DNA from: Limonium bicolor | Taxonomy: Eukaryota > Streptophyta > Magnoliopsida > Caryophyllales > Plumbaginaceae | Assembly (NCBI GenBank): GCA_023374045.1 | Contig: CM041777.1 | Location: 479,671,594 to 479,735,593 of the forward strand | DNA: 64,000 nucleotides | Direction: 5' to 3' | In this document: positions 11,171-24,053 of the stretch, in pieces | Layout: every line of letters begins with the position of its first letter | Position numbering within the stretch: position 1 is the first letter of the stretch | Notes under the pieces: generated by a model | Seen by the model: only the letters and a program-made list of their open reading frames with translations | What the model was told of the DNA's origin: nothing | Database searches by the model: none | Made by a program: the position numbers and the translations under genes

Positions 11171-13208
11171 TGAAATACCCCAAACATTAATTACCTTAAT
11201 TAATAAGGAATTAATTTAAATAAAAGGAAATAATCAGTATTATCCATCTAATGATCAACATTCATTATGGAATATTATTATGAAAATATATTGTCCAAGA
11301 TTGACACTAAATCATACATAATTCTCTAAACAAAGAGAGAACATTATTAAGGAGAAATCAACTCCTAAAATTATTTAAACATGTAACACATCAATACATG
11401 TGAAAAGACCACAAACAATGTGGAGAGATTATATAAATTATTTTTATAACCAAAACTAAGTTCCTAGTGTATTAACTACTCTAATACACTCATTTTAACA
11501 AGGAGATAATATATGCCATAATATAACATATAAACTTAGTCTAATGTACAACAATTAAGTGTAACATTATAATGTTACCAAAATTTCAATCCCCCAAAAA
11601 AAAAAATCATTAAGGAGCCGGCTGCATTGGTATAAGGGAGGATTTAAAATGGTGTTAGGCAAATAAAATAAGACAACAAGTACATGTAGCTTACATACCT
11701 AGTCTTATTATAATGCTACTTTCTTTACAAAATATCTTTCTTCCTCTCTCTCATCCTTACACAAAATCGACAGCCATCCCTTCCCACTTGATCAATTAGT
11801 CGTAAAAGAGTGAGCAAAGAGAAAGAAAATAAGAGTAAATTAAGGAGGAAAGAGAAGAGACTTGTACTTGCTTAGAATAAACTAATACTTTAAGAAATCT
11901 TCTACAATACATAACATATCCTACCCCCATTCCTTCTTCTTTGCCAGCACACAACCCAGCCACTCTCTCTTTCTCCTTCCAGCCGTGAGGTAAGGCTTCT
12001 CTTTTCCCTTTTGCTTTGTCTTTTAAAACTCCATTAAAGACATTAAGGTTTACCTTATGAACAATCACATAAAATAATGGGTTTAAATTGGAAATCTGGG
12101 GAGTATAATATATGGTTAGAAACCTTATGATATAAGGAACATTATAATGTATAAAATGCATTGTATAATATTAAGGTAAATCCTTGATAAAAGATTTGTG
12201 AATAAATGACACAAATAGAATCATAAGTTCCTACACATGAAATAACAAAAAGAAATCATTATATGAATGAGTTCTAGGATTCATATAAGATAGTATGGAA
12301 GTAAGGATTATAATATAAGGTTGGGAACCTTATAAAGTTAAAGGAAATAATATAATATGTTTATGACATTATATGTAGCAATATATACAACTAAGATTAT
12401 AACCTTAGTAAATAATATGTAAATACTAACATATTGGGAGTTAATATATCTCACATAAAATGATAGAAATATCATTAGTATAAATTGGAATTATAATTCA
12501 TTTTGAATTACACGGATATATGGAATGAGTGGAAATGGTTATTGAATCATAATTAATGAATTAGAGGTATATTATGAAGTAGAAATTCATTATCACATGT
12601 GACTGCCACATAAAATAATGAACTGTTCTAATTACCTCGGATCACAGTTAAATAACCGAGTAAAATTAATCAACATACGGGGTTAGGATACCGGGGGTAT
12701 TAGCTCTGTATTATATATAGCGCCTTACGTTAGTGCTAGTCGTATTAACGCTACTCGGTATATGCATGTACGTAAATCAGCACTTCGAGGGATAACTGGA
12801 GCACGTGAATCGTCACGCTAGTGATTTTACGGTGAATGGTATGTTAATTGTGTGGTCTAAGCGTCCTGAGGGTTTCCTCGGGTTCAGACATTGTGTGTTT
12901 AAATGTTAAGAGTGATATCTGTGATTATGCATGTGATCATATAAACTGTATTACTCGATACTGTTGCGTTTTATTGTACGCGAGCGTTATGGAACGTGAA
13001 GTTTATACAGCTAAACTTAAACATGACTTAGATGGCTTTTAGGTATCACGAGAACCTAATTAGCAATCAATCAAGGATGGTTTACACCTAAAGATTAGAT
13101 CTTAGGTTAATGGTTAAAGGAACTTAGTCACATGACGGGTTTGGATGGGAAAATCCAGTTAGTCTCGGCTAACTGGTTGTGCAGCGTGATCACGACGAGG
13201 GACCTTGG
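11171..13208 (+). mobile_element. Truncated LTR related to solo LTR B
   Basis: It begins TGAAATACCCCAAAC directly at the break in pol. It resembles LTR B: blocks such as GGTGAATGGTATGTTA and TTCAGACATTGTGTG (12830-12900) match B near 19240-19300. No GGGGTGTTACA end is present, and the sequence runs into the GATGCG repeat, so its 3' end is missing. No target duplication can be checked. It carries a C+T-rich stretch near 11700-11970 and no credible gene. Confidence 0.65.
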
Positions 13209-13385
13209 TTTTAAAATGCGCGCATTAGGCGCGCCTGATGCGTTTTGGATGCGATGCGAGCATCAAAACGCATCCATGGCAGCGAGGCGAGTTTATTCCG
13301 GATGCGCCCGTGATGCGCTCCGATGCGCTCCGATGCGCCCGATGCAACCCTGATGCTCCCCGATGCGCCCCGATGCGCCTTAAGC
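13209..13385. repeat. GATGCG-rich repeat with a large inverted repeat
   Basis: CG-rich sequence in AT-rich surroundings is built from GATGCGCTCC/GATGCGCCC-like units. It includes an inverted repeat: GATGCGTTTTGGATGC (13237-13252) against GCATCAAAACGCATC (13260-13274), which pair with one base unpaired. It interrupts pol immediately after the FLDG motif. Its origin is unknown. Confidence 0.7.
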
Positions 13386-14197
13386 TTGTTTTTACCATCA
13401 AGAAAGCAATAGAAGTCTTGTCCGGATAACCTCTTTAGCATTTGGTCGATGAAGGGTAAAGGGAAGTGATCCTTCCTTGTGGCCGTGTTCAACTTCCGGT
13501 AGTCGATGCACACTCTCCAACCGGTTGTTGTTCTTTGAGGGCCATCTCACCCTTAGCATTGGATACCAACGTGATTCCTCCCTTTTACGGTACCACTTGA
13601 GTCGGGCTCACCCATTGACTGTCAGAGATAGGTAGATGCTTCCAGAGTCGAGCAGTTTCAAAACTTCCTTCTTAACCACTTATTTCATGTTTGGATTTAG
13701 ACGTCTCTGAGGTTGAACTAGTGGTTTGTAGTTGTCCTTCATGAAGATCCGGTGCGTGCACAGATGTGGCACAATACCCTTTATATCCGAGATGGACCAC
13801 CAATAGCTCTCTTGTGGTCTCGAAGCACCTTCAATAAATTGTCCTCTTGTGCTCATGTGAGAGAGGAAGAAATAATAACAGGAAGATCACAAGGTTCAGT
13901 TAAATAAGCATATTTTAAAAGAGAAGGCAAGGTTTGTTTCAACTCCACGGTGGGAGGCTATTAGACCGAAGTAAGGAGTTTTTGTACAGTTCGCTTCAAG
14001 GGTTCCGGTGGTGGGTAGTGTGTTCGGTATGGTGTTAACCTCCTGTCTAGTGCCGCTACCATCTATCTCACCTCCGGTTCATTTTCTCTATCTCCACAAG
14101 TGTCAATCAGCGCAATAGCAAGGGCATCACAATCAAAGCAAGTAAAATACTTATCTTGTAAAATAAAGTCAACAACATCTATGGCAAAAACAGCTTC
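13386..14197 (-). pseudogene. RT N-terminal fragment and pro-RT linker, Athila/Tat-type relic
   Basis: Minus-strand reading gives CIDYRKLNTATRKDHFPLPF followed by IDQMLKRLSG and YCFLDG, the start of a Ty3/gypsy RT of Athila/Tat type. Upstream, in several shifted frames, lie LPVIISSSLT, LLKVLRDHKRAIG, ISDSQWVSPTQVV and TTGWRV. These are all typical of this lineage between protease and RT. In-frame stops and frameshifts are frequent. The fragment is cut at 14198 by the LTR of element A. It is part of the same dead copy as 10185-11170. Confidence 0.9.
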
Positions 14198-15621
14198 TGA
14201 AATACCCCAAACCTTAATATGTTAATTAATTATGTAATTATAATTTTCTAAGGCTAATTAAGTCCTTAAGATCATTGGTGAAGAAATAAAAATCAAAAAG
14301 AAAAAGAAAATGCGTGAAAGTCACAAAACGTGAAAACGCGTATTTAATTATTGGAGGAGGTATATAACCTTGACTAGGGTTATAAATATATTTTTATACC
14401 CTAATTACACACTAAGGTAATGTGGGAAAAATTCCGGAAGAAAACGGATCCAAATAATGCGTTAAAACGCTAACAGAGTCTAAAGCGTGTTTTTCGAGAA
14501 AACCCGAAAACGTGACTTTAAACAGTCAAATGACCCCGTAAAAATTATAGCTGATCATATAACTATAAATAAACATTAATGAGAGTATAATAACCATTAA
14601 AATTAAATAAACGAGAAAATTCCGGAAAACGGACCCGGTTAGTGAATAGTGCTAAAACCGGGTAAATAAACGAGCGTTTTCTGTAAAAAACGAAAAACGC
14701 TCCAGCATGTGTTACTGTAAGGGGGCCGGTTTTAATATGTTAATTAGCTCTCACACTCTTGACTAGTTAGCTAGTTAAATAAGTCAAAAAGCATTAAAAC
14801 AAAAAGTAACTTATACCCCCACCCACTCTCTCTCCTCTCATTTCTTTTTCCCCTCTCTTTCCTCTTCCTTCTTCCTCCAGCGTTTTTTCTCTTCCTCCCT
14901 CTGTTGCTGTCGCTTTGCAACTTCTCCACCAACCATCCATGGTTCTTCATCTTCTCTCCCTTGTACAAGCTCCATTAAAGCTCGAATCACAAAAATAAAC
15001 ACATATTCTTCTTCCTCTCATCCCCCTCTATCATTCCCTCTTTTTAAAATTCCAAAAGGATGAAGTTGACCTCCATGGGTTTTCCCCATTGAAGAACAAA
15101 GCACACCATTATGAAGCTTGGAGTCTCCTCTTTCAAACAAGGTAAAGATCTCCATGAAAGACCTCACTTTCCCTATCTCTTAAGTATGGCCGATTTTGCC
15201 TCTCTCTCTTACCTTGTTTTATTCTTGATTTTGAGCTTCATTTCAACCCTCCAATGGTGGAGTAATACCCTTCTTGATTCAAGGGTGAGAACCTCTCTTA
15301 AAAGGCCCAAAAAGGTAAACCCTAACTTTGTGTTCTAAGCCCTTTGATTGAATTGAGATTTCCTAAGGGTTTAGATAATTAATTGAGTATGTTTTTGGTG
15401 TTTCTTGAATGTTGGGGTGGAGTTTGGAAACTCCATTCCCTCTTGACCGATTTTGAGAAGATGAGGAGCAAGAGGGGAATTAAGGAGAGACTTGTGAATT
15501 AAGGTAAGAAATCTACCTTAAACCTTGTTTTTAATTGTTTTAGAGTTTGGGATGGGTAAACAAATTAATGAACCCAAATTATGGATTTAAATCTATGTTG
15601 GAAATGTGTTTGGTTGATTTT
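14198..15621 (+). mobile_element. Element A 5' LTR, left part
   Basis: It starts TGAAATACCCCAAACC at the pol break. It matches the first 1.4 kb of the C LTR, for example GAAAACGGATCCAAATAATG, CGAAAACGTGACTTTAA and GGGGGCCGGTTTTA. It is interrupted by solo LTR B at 15622 and resumes at 34598. The two parts total about 4.3 kb, close to the C LTR (about 4.4 kb). Near 14810-15340 it is C+T-rich with several AAGGTAA donor-like motifs. A 75-codon frame at 15111-15338 has no recognisable domain. Confidence 0.85.
15617..15621 (+). repeat. Target-site duplication ATTTT (left), solo LTR B
   Basis: ATTTT before TGAAATACCCC is matched by ATTTT at 34593-34597 after GGGGTGTTACA. The copies are 19 kb apart and prove that 15622-34592 is one inserted unit. 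Confidence 0.85.
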
Positions 15622-18600
15622 TGAAATACCCCAAACTAATAAAATATGGATTAAATATTTAATCACATTGATTAAGGCCTAAACATGCCTTAATAGTCAA
15701 CTGAGGACAACAGTGGTCAACACAAAGCAAGATGTTGCACCCTTTGACTGTTTAGGGTAAATAAATACCCAAATGAACTTCTTAGGACCTAAGTTTTTAT
15801 CCTAAGCTTATTAACACATTACTAAACATGTTACAATTTTTGTACAACACTCCAACACAAAGAACAGGCATTTACATGCTTCAAGGTCAAGTAGGGCAAA
15901 AATGTGCTCTAAGAATACCTTAAAGGTCTAATGACCTCTGAATGATATAAAATTGGATACCATGATCAAATATCATGTAAGGAACACAACAAAACTGTTC
16001 TCAAAGAAAACAAAGCTCAGAAACACCCTGCGACTCAAAATGTGCACTAAAATTTCTTAAAGCACGTTTTTTGTGTATGAGCTCTAAGATAATGACTTTT
16101 TGTCACTGTAAAGACTATATTAAGTTCTTTATAACATTAATGTGACATGATAGACTATATTATAAAGTCTAAATCAAATATTAAAAATAAAAATCAAAAT
16201 GGGCAATTTAGTATGAATAGTAACCCAAATAGTACATTTTTAGGCAAATTGACCAAGTTTGGTCAATGGTCAATTAATTGACCATTCTTATCCATAGCTG
16301 TCGGCAGGCAAGGAGGTGGGGAGACAGCTCACACACCATTAGTTGCTAATTATTTACCTAACACCATTTTACTATAGCAAAAGTTACTTTTCAATCATTT
16401 AAGCTTCTTTCCTCTCATTCTCTTGCCTCTTGTCCCATTCCATCCAATCCAGCAGCTCTTCCAAACCCTCTCAAGCTGTGTTCTTGAGTATGGAAGACAA
16501 ATCTAACTCTTAAGCACCTAAGGTAATGGTTTAAGGCTTATTTTAGCTTTTTTTCTTCATCTCTTCATTACCTACACCTAGATCTCATGACTTATCACTT
16601 CCTATGGCTTATTCTCAGTTTTAAGGTTAGAACAAACACCAATCTCGGCTGAAGCAAGTATAGGGACCAATGTTTCCCAAATTTGCATTTTAAGGTAAAA
16701 ACATACCTTAAGCTTCTCCTTTCTCCATCCAGTTTTCTTCTCTTGATTTTTATGAGTTTATACACTCATAATCTTCATATTTACATGTTCATTTAGTTGG
16801 TTAGCCATTTGGAGCAAGGGTGGCCGAGATCTAAAGCAAATACCCTTCTTTAAGGCATTTTGCCAAGGTAAAACCTATTACCATAGCAGCTTGTTGTTGT
16901 ATAGCTATTTCCTATGTTGATATGGTGAATTTAACACCATTTGGTGTGTTTTATTCAGGCCGAATTCCTTTGGAAGTTCCCTTGCATTTTAAGGTGATTT
17001 TTGCCTTAAATCTTACATTAATTGTTCCTTATGGTTAAGTTCAAGCTTGGAGTATAACCATATCTTATTTTGGTGTATTAAACATGTCTAAATGATGTGG
17101 TGAATTTTCCTTCAAGCTGCCGAGTTGTTACAAGGAGAAATCAAGGTATAAACACCTTAAAACTTATGATTTTATGACTTCTTAGCATATATATTAATTA
17201 TGCCAAGAGTGGAGTTAATAATATGGGTTATATTAACCTAAAAATGGAAAAAAATGACTAAGATAAATTAAGCTAGTCATTTAAGTGATTTAATTAACAT
17301 AATGGTCAAATTATGACATTATATGGAAAAATAATTAAGCTACAGCAAGGCCGTGAGCTTATACTATATTTTGAGCAATTTTATGTGTAATTTTATGTTA
17401 TTAAGTAAGGTTGTAATAAGGCCATGTCATTAGGCCATTTTAATTTAAGTTTAAAGCTTATTGAGTTTAATTTATGCTTATATAATTAAGTTTGGGGCCA
17501 AACCGTAATTACTGAATCTAAAGCTGTGGGCTTAATTTAGAGGAATTTAGGGTTTTTAAATGAATTTAATAAAATTATAACATTTTATGAAGTTTTGTGT
17601 CAAAATTGTAAAAATAGAAAAGTATGGGGTAAGATTGGTAATTACCGAGAGTTTGGGTCCAATTTGGTATTAGAAGTCAAAGTTGACTATATAGGAGACT
17701 TTGACCAAGTTTGGAGAATTTAAGAAATTAAAATACTACCTTATATTAAGATAGTTATTAAATTGTGAAAGATTTATAAGAGATGGGGTTATAATGTAAT
17801 TTCCGAAACTTTGGGGTACTAAATGGGATTTAGTACAGTCTTTAAGTTATTAGGAATTTTTAGAAGTTTATTTGGTTAAATTTGGAGTTTATATGGATTA
17901 TATAAGTATAATATATGATATTTTATAACATTGTTACAAATGGGTAACAAATGGGTAAAAACCGAGATTTATAGAAAGTATAAGGTTAGGAATAATATTT
18001 ATAACCTTTTGGTATAGTTTGGTAATTTTTGGAGTTATATATAAGTTTTTACAAAGATATATGTATAATATATAGTTTTTATGGCATTAGAAAACTATGT
18101 ATTATAAATTGGGAAGACTTGGTATATATTCAAAGTTTGGTGGTAGGAATTTAATTAAAACAGTCCTAGGGTCTGTTCGAAAATTATAGCCTTTAAAAAA
18201 CTATAGGTTATAATTATATTAAGGTTTAAGGATTATAATATAAGGTATGTATTATAAGTGTAACAATGAAATATAATTTGGGGTTGATTTGTAATTTATG
18301 GAAGTATAGTGGTAGAAAATAAAAACCGAAAGTATAAAGGGTTGTTTGGTATTTATTAACAATGTATAACTATAGGTTATAATTGTTTTAATGACATAAA
18401 TGTCATAATATATGTTATATAGCTATAATATAACATTATATTAATTATGTGGTGGATTTTGTAAATACTTAAGAAAATAGGTGTTGTTCGGAAATATTAA
18501 CATTTTTAAATGAAATTTATAATATGGTTTTAATGTTATAAGAATTATAACATTTATAATATAAGAGGTATTCATTAAAAAGAATGAATATATATTATTA

Positions 18601-19753
18601 AGACTTACCATATAATAAAAAGTTCCATAATACATATATAAATAAATATATGTTAAGGTGGAAAAATATAATATGGTTTAATAACCATGTATATCATAAT
18701 TTAAAATGATATAAGGTGAAAGGAAAAAGAATTACAAACATTAGATATGGAAGTTCTAATGTTAGGAGTATACATGGAATAATAAGGATTTATATAATTC
18801 AAAGTATTGTTTACATATGAATTATACCACATTGAACTTGGAAAAATAAACCTTAGAAAAATAAATACTAAGGTGAGATGTATAATACATGATAAAGAAT
18901 TATACATGTAGTATAGAAACAAACTATATAATATACAAGGGTATACTAGATTACATGCGATAATAAAGATCAACATTAAGTATATTAATATACGACACAA
19001 GACTACGCATGTAATATAACATTTTTCCAAGCTCGAGTTAAGCCGAGAAACCCGACAAACGTTGACAGTTATAACGGGGGAATTAACCGTGAGGTTTTAG
19101 CGACGGTACGGGGTACCGTAGAGTTATGTTGTTTTTACGGGATTCTAATTGGTAGTGTTGTGTATTGTTAGACTGTTAGAGACGACACGAGGAGCATCAG
19201 ATCTAGCTGATTCATACTCCACCGTAATACTTTCAGGGTGAACGGTATGTTATTTATGTGGCTTGTTTGTCTCTGAGGATTTCCTCAGTTCAGACATTGT
19301 GTGAAAATCTGTGTTAAGATTGGATGTCTGCTTGTGTGAATTAATATGCTTGAGCTGTGTATTAATGCTGCTTTATTTTTATTACTGTTGATCGATAACA
19401 GTACCGTTCGTATATATGAACATATTATAAAACGAACTAGCGGCAATGATGCTATCTTATATGTGTAATATAAGGAACGTAAGAAAAACGTTGTAGCATT
19501 AGGATTATAAGATATATATATATATATTATCCGAGACTTATATACGGAGCATTGGCCTGTTTAACGCCGCTCTCGTATCTAACACTGGATCCCGAGTCGA
19601 CATACTCAGGATTGGACTAATGACCTTAGTCTGCTGTGTTAAGATGAATAGTAAAACGATGCGATGGAATAAATAAGTTTATCAAGAGGATGTGGCTCTT
19701 GCAGTGAACTGTGATCCATTAACGATACTAGGATACCGTGTGGTAACCGTAAG
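15622..19753 (+). mobile_element. Solo LTR B, left part
   Basis: It starts TGAAATACCCCAAACTAATA and continues at 33537-34592 after the insertion of element C, giving about 5.2 kb in total. No primer site follows its end, and matching 5-bp duplications flank it, so it is a solo LTR left by LTR-LTR recombination. It is AT-rich, with repeated AAGGTAA-like donor motifs (16510-17160) and long AT-rich tracts (17200-19020). No credible gene is present. Confidence 0.85.
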
Positions 19754-20470
19754 TTTAATACCCCGGACCTAATAATGGTGATTAAATTACTCTAATATGA
19801 TTATTAAGGGCCTAATGGTGCCTAAAGAGTATTGGTAAAAAGAATAAAACCAAAAGAAAAGAGAAAACGCTTGAAAAGCGAAAAACGCTAAAATGCGCGT
19901 TAAACGAGTATAGGAGATATATGATCTTGAGAGGGTCCGAGATGGATTCCTAGGGCTTAGTTAGGCCTAATAAGTATACGGGAATGATTCCCGAAGAAAA
20001 CGGATCCAAATAATGGATTAAAACGCTAACGGAGTTTAAAGCACGTTTTTCGAGGAAACCCGAAAACGTGACTTTAAGTGGTCAAACGGACCCGTAAAAT
20101 TATAGTTAATTAAATAACTATAATTAAGTATTAATGGAAGCTTAATAACCATTAAAAATAAAGAAACGAGAAAAAATCCGAAAAACGGGCCCGGTTAGTG
20201 AATAGTGCCGAACCGGGTAAAATAACGAACGTTTCTGTAAGAAAACGAAAAAAACGCTCCAGCTTACTAATATAGTGGGGGCCGGTTTTATTAAATAAGA
20301 AGCCTCCCCCCTCTCTTGTTAATTAGTTAGGAAATAAAGGAAGAAAAGAAAAGTGAAAGTAATAAAGGGGAATAGTAAAAAGTAATTTACTTACTCTCTC
20401 ACCTCTTCTTTTCTCCTCACTCACGATCTCCCTCCTTCCAAATCGAGCTCCTCCTTCCTTGCCTCTGTAA

Positions 20471-20701
20471 ATGGCGATTTCAAAGAGCAAGCAACAGCCA
20501 TCTTCTTCCTCCTCTCATTCACTCATTTCTCCACCAAATCACACAAAAATTATACCGCTAGATTCGTATCGGCGAGAGCTTCGATTTCCACCCAGCAAAG
20601 TCTTGATTCCTCCACCTTCATCTCCATTGACGCTGGAGCTTTTGAAGTTTGAAGAGTTGGTTTCAACCCTTCTTCCCTTCCTTAATGCCTTAAGGTATTA
20701 A
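20471..20701 (+). other. 76-codon LTR frame, not conserved between LTRs
   Basis: An ATG-initiated, serine/proline-rich frame (MAISKSKQQPSSSSSH...) lies just after a C+T-rich stretch that resembles a transcribed leader. In the 3' LTR the CAG at codon 8 is TAG (near 29869), so the frame is broken there. No domain is recognisable. It is probably not a gene. Confidence 0.25.
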
Positions 20702-21915
20702 TAAGTAAGTGTTTGGACCATTTCAAGCTTGTTCTTACATTTTGGGAAAAATCCTCCACGTTGAAAATTTTCCCCATTTCAGCCGATGGCACCTTGCTCT
20801 TGTGGGCTGTTGGAAACTCCTTCAATTGATTGCCAAGCTAACCTCTTGGACTTTCTAAGGTAATATCTAAGCTAGAGCCTAAAAACTAGTTCTTGAAGTA
20901 CTAGTTTTTGTGTGGGAAAAATTTAATTAATAAGCTCAATATATGTGTATGGGGATATGATTGTAGATGGCAATCTTGACCCCTTGTGTGTTGTGAAACC
21001 GAGGAGAGAAAGAGGGAACAAGACAAAGAGGAAGAAGAGAGGTGAAAACCGAAAACAAATGAGGTAAAGAGCTTACCTTGTGTTAGATTTATTTGGCTTG
21101 TGAAACTGATTTTAGAGTTGAATTAATGCTCTTGAATGGGTGTAGTTATGATACTACAATGATGTTAGTTGAAAGGGGAGTGTTTTAATGAGGTTTAAGT
21201 GTGTAAACAAACCTAGAAGCCAAGTTAGTGTATATGTAAACAAGAGGGAAATTTGGTGTATTGTAGTTGTTGTGTATCATTAAACAGGAATGAAGAAGTG
21301 TTTATGAGCTGTTTTATGTGTGGTGAATATGCTTGAGAAGTAGGCAAGTGCTGTCAAAATTTCCTTGGAGATTATGAACTTGGGTGTTCCATTATAAGGA
21401 AGAAACTAGTTGGTTTAAGAAGTGTTAGGTGAGTGATTAATGGTTTGAAAACCAAACCAAGAAGAAGAATGTGTTAGCAGTGAGGATCATGTCATTTGGG
21501 TGCTGGTAATGGCATTAATGAATGAAGTATTGAATGGGGGGAGGCAACACCAAAATCTGTTACAAGAGTATTAGAAAACAAAGGAGATTTAAGGCTTTAA
21601 GAGTGAGTTTTGGAACTTGGAATGAGGTGTGCATTATCTTGGAAGTTTGGGTTGGTCAAATTAAGAGAAAACAAGATGCAAGTGCCAAGAGAAGTTTGAG
21701 AATGCACAAGTGTGCATTAGTGCTAAAGGAGAATGCAAAATTGTGATTTTGGGCAAGAATTTGAGTAAGGGTTTAACCCATGATTTGAAGGGGTTTAGAG
21801 CATGATTAATGGTGATTAAACATGTAGAAATCTTGTGGAAAGATTAGGGAAAGATTGAGTGTGGATTAAGGGTTGAAATGGGGGTGAAAAATAATGTCTG
21901 TTTCAGGTTGTGCAG

Positions 21916-22098
21916 GGTCCGGGACCTAGTCCATGGACAAGGACCCGGACCACCCCTATTTCTATGCCGAGAACACACCCCCTGCTTTGGTCCGGGACTA
22001 TACCCCAGGACAAGGTCCCGGACCAGGTGTTTGTTTTTCACCCGAGAGTTATTTAATGAGTTGGTCCGGGACTTAGGGTATGGACCAAGTCCCGGACC
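21916..22098 (+). repeat. Three 36-nt palindromes GGTCCGGGAC...GTCCCGGACC (C 5' LTR)
   Basis: Three units at 21916-21951, 21989-22024 and 22063-22098 each have 10-base arms, GGTCCGGGAC and GTCCCGGACC, around a 16-base loop. The second and third are perfect; the first has one mismatch. The same arrangement occurs in the 3' LTR, and related ones in LTR A and LTR E. Confidence 0.85.
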
Positions 22099-23356
22099 AC
22101 CCCCAGAAACCTACAGAGAGTGTTTTAAAGGGTTTAAATGATGGGGGTTTGAATGTTAATGATGTTATAAGTTGTTAAGGCCTTGTTTGGTGACATGTAA
22201 AGGCCCTAGGAAGTGTAAGAAAGTGTTAGAAGTGTTTGAGAAGTGAGAACTCAAATGAACAAGAGTGAAACCAAGATAACGGGATAACGGGGTAACTACG
22301 GGAATAACATTTAATTATGTTCCGTATGATCTTAGTATTAATAATAATGTTTGAAACATTATCAGAGAGTCGTGCGTGACCCGAGCATGGTGAGATGCCA
22401 CGGTAAAAGTAAAAACCCCGGTGAAAGGTATGATTTTCTCATGCCCCGTATGCTAACCGAGTTACTCTGATTTGTGTGTTTGTGTGCCGGCTTAATCAAG
22501 ACTAAAGCATGAAAATAATCCCTTGTTTGATTATGAATGTCTTGTTGTATGTTGAATGAACTAACATACTTGTATGCCGGTGTGGTCTAACATAGTGTAA
22601 AGACCGACTCATAGTGAGTAACGTTCGGCTAGAGATCCGTAGAACGGAACGATGCGTATGATAACGAAAATATGCAAACACACACAAGCTATCGATTAAA
22701 GTATAACGATAACGCAAAACATATGAACTCCCTAGAACGTGAGGAGATGTACGGGTTGAGTAAATACCCGATAGCGGTTAGAAAACCTTACTGAAACAAT
22801 CCACGAAATAAATATGAGTGGAGAGATAAATGAACCCCATCGAGAGGATTGAAGTTAATCCAATAATGTAAACATATAAGAAAGGTAAAAGAGACCTAAG
22901 GGACTATGTGACTCCCTTGAGATACGGTCGACCTCTTATATGAGGATTTTACCCGGTATAAGAAAATATCCGAATGTATAAGCATATGATTGTGAGGGTA
23001 ACCCTTAAACCTAAGCTTACCCGAATTTAAGGAGAGTTCCCAAAGTCATCAGAAACATCGAGAATGATGCTTCTAAACTAATATATATGATATTATTATT
23101 ATAACTCCGAGAGAGGAGTGTATGGGAATGAGAGTAGTCCGAGAGTAGTCGGACCTAAGTAAAAGAGATAGGAACTAAGAGAGAGTTCCGTGAGCTAGTT
23201 GAACCTTCCCACCATGCTAGACCCAGAGTAGGGTCGAAACCGGGGAAGTAAGACTATGCTAGAAAGCCATGAGTTTTGGCTTAAGTATGTATAAGAGTAA
23301 CAAGCGTGTCGTAGGAGACCTGTAGTGTCTCGAGAATCTACAAGAGCTTGAGTATG

Positions 23357-23525
23357 AATACCCCAAGAGTGTGGGTGAGATAATGAGTATAAATAACCCG
23401 AGAGAAAGGGGTGAGTATGTACGAGTAACCCGAGAGAATGGGTAAGTATAAGAATGAGTAGCCCAAGAGAATGGGTGTGTATACGAATAAGAAACCCGAG
23501 AGAGCGGGTGAGGTATTGAATAAGT
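23357..23525 (+). repeat. Five-unit ~33-bp hairpin repeat (C 5' LTR)
   Basis: Five degenerate units of 32-36 bp are built on ACCCGAGAGAATGGGT, each with CCC and GGG arms around an A+G loop, joined by GAGTATAA-like spacers. The copy at 32732-32900 matches. The repeat produces the repetitive antisense frames here, which are artefacts. Confidence 0.75.
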
Positions 23526-24031
23526 AAACAAGGCATAGTGAGGAATAACCCTCAATGCCTAAGAGTAACCAGTTACCACTAACAACATTGTTATGTTAGT
23601 TAGGAATCGTGTTCCGTGATTGGATGTAGATTCCTTGTGTGATATACATATATTGTATTGCCATGATGCATGTTGTTTGATTAAAATGAATTCATGTATA
23701 TCCGACCAAAGTAGTGGCCCGTACCGCGGTTAGCACGCGGTATATGCGAATTTCATGCGCAGCGAAAGCTGACCCCCTAGGGGGAACGTTTTTAGTGTGC
23801 AGGTACTTGAAGCTGACCACCGTTCGAGAGAGTAGGACGGGGACTGCTGTGAGCATGGGTAGTTAGATTGTAATTACTTATGCGTTTGAATGAGGTGTAA
23901 GTCCGAGTATGTTATCGGCATCCGTATATTGAAGACTCGGTATAGTAGAGATATGAATTGAGTAATGTATTTGTATGAAGTACTCGGTTGTTCCAGTTCA
24001 TCAGACCGTTACGGTATGTAAGAAAGGCCTG

Positions 24032-24053
24032 GTTAGCCACATGGGTGGCTAAC
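24032..24053 (+). other. LTR-end hairpin GTTAGCCAC-ATGG-GTGGCTAAC
   Basis: A perfect 9-bp stem with a 4-base loop lies 102 bases before the LTR end. It is repeated at 33412-33433 (3' LTR), 37359-37380 (A), 50685-50706 (E, inverted) and, with compensated stem changes, 47113-47130 and 61965-61982 (G2). Confidence 0.7.

Noticed and set aside
21534..21746. 70-codon frame identical in both C LTRs (also 30907-31119)
   Set aside because: The identity is explained by LTR duplication; no domain, and LTR A has no equivalent frame.
23195..23555. Repetitive histidine/serine/leucine-rich antisense proteins
   Set aside because: They are readings of the 33-bp hairpin repeat in shifted frames.
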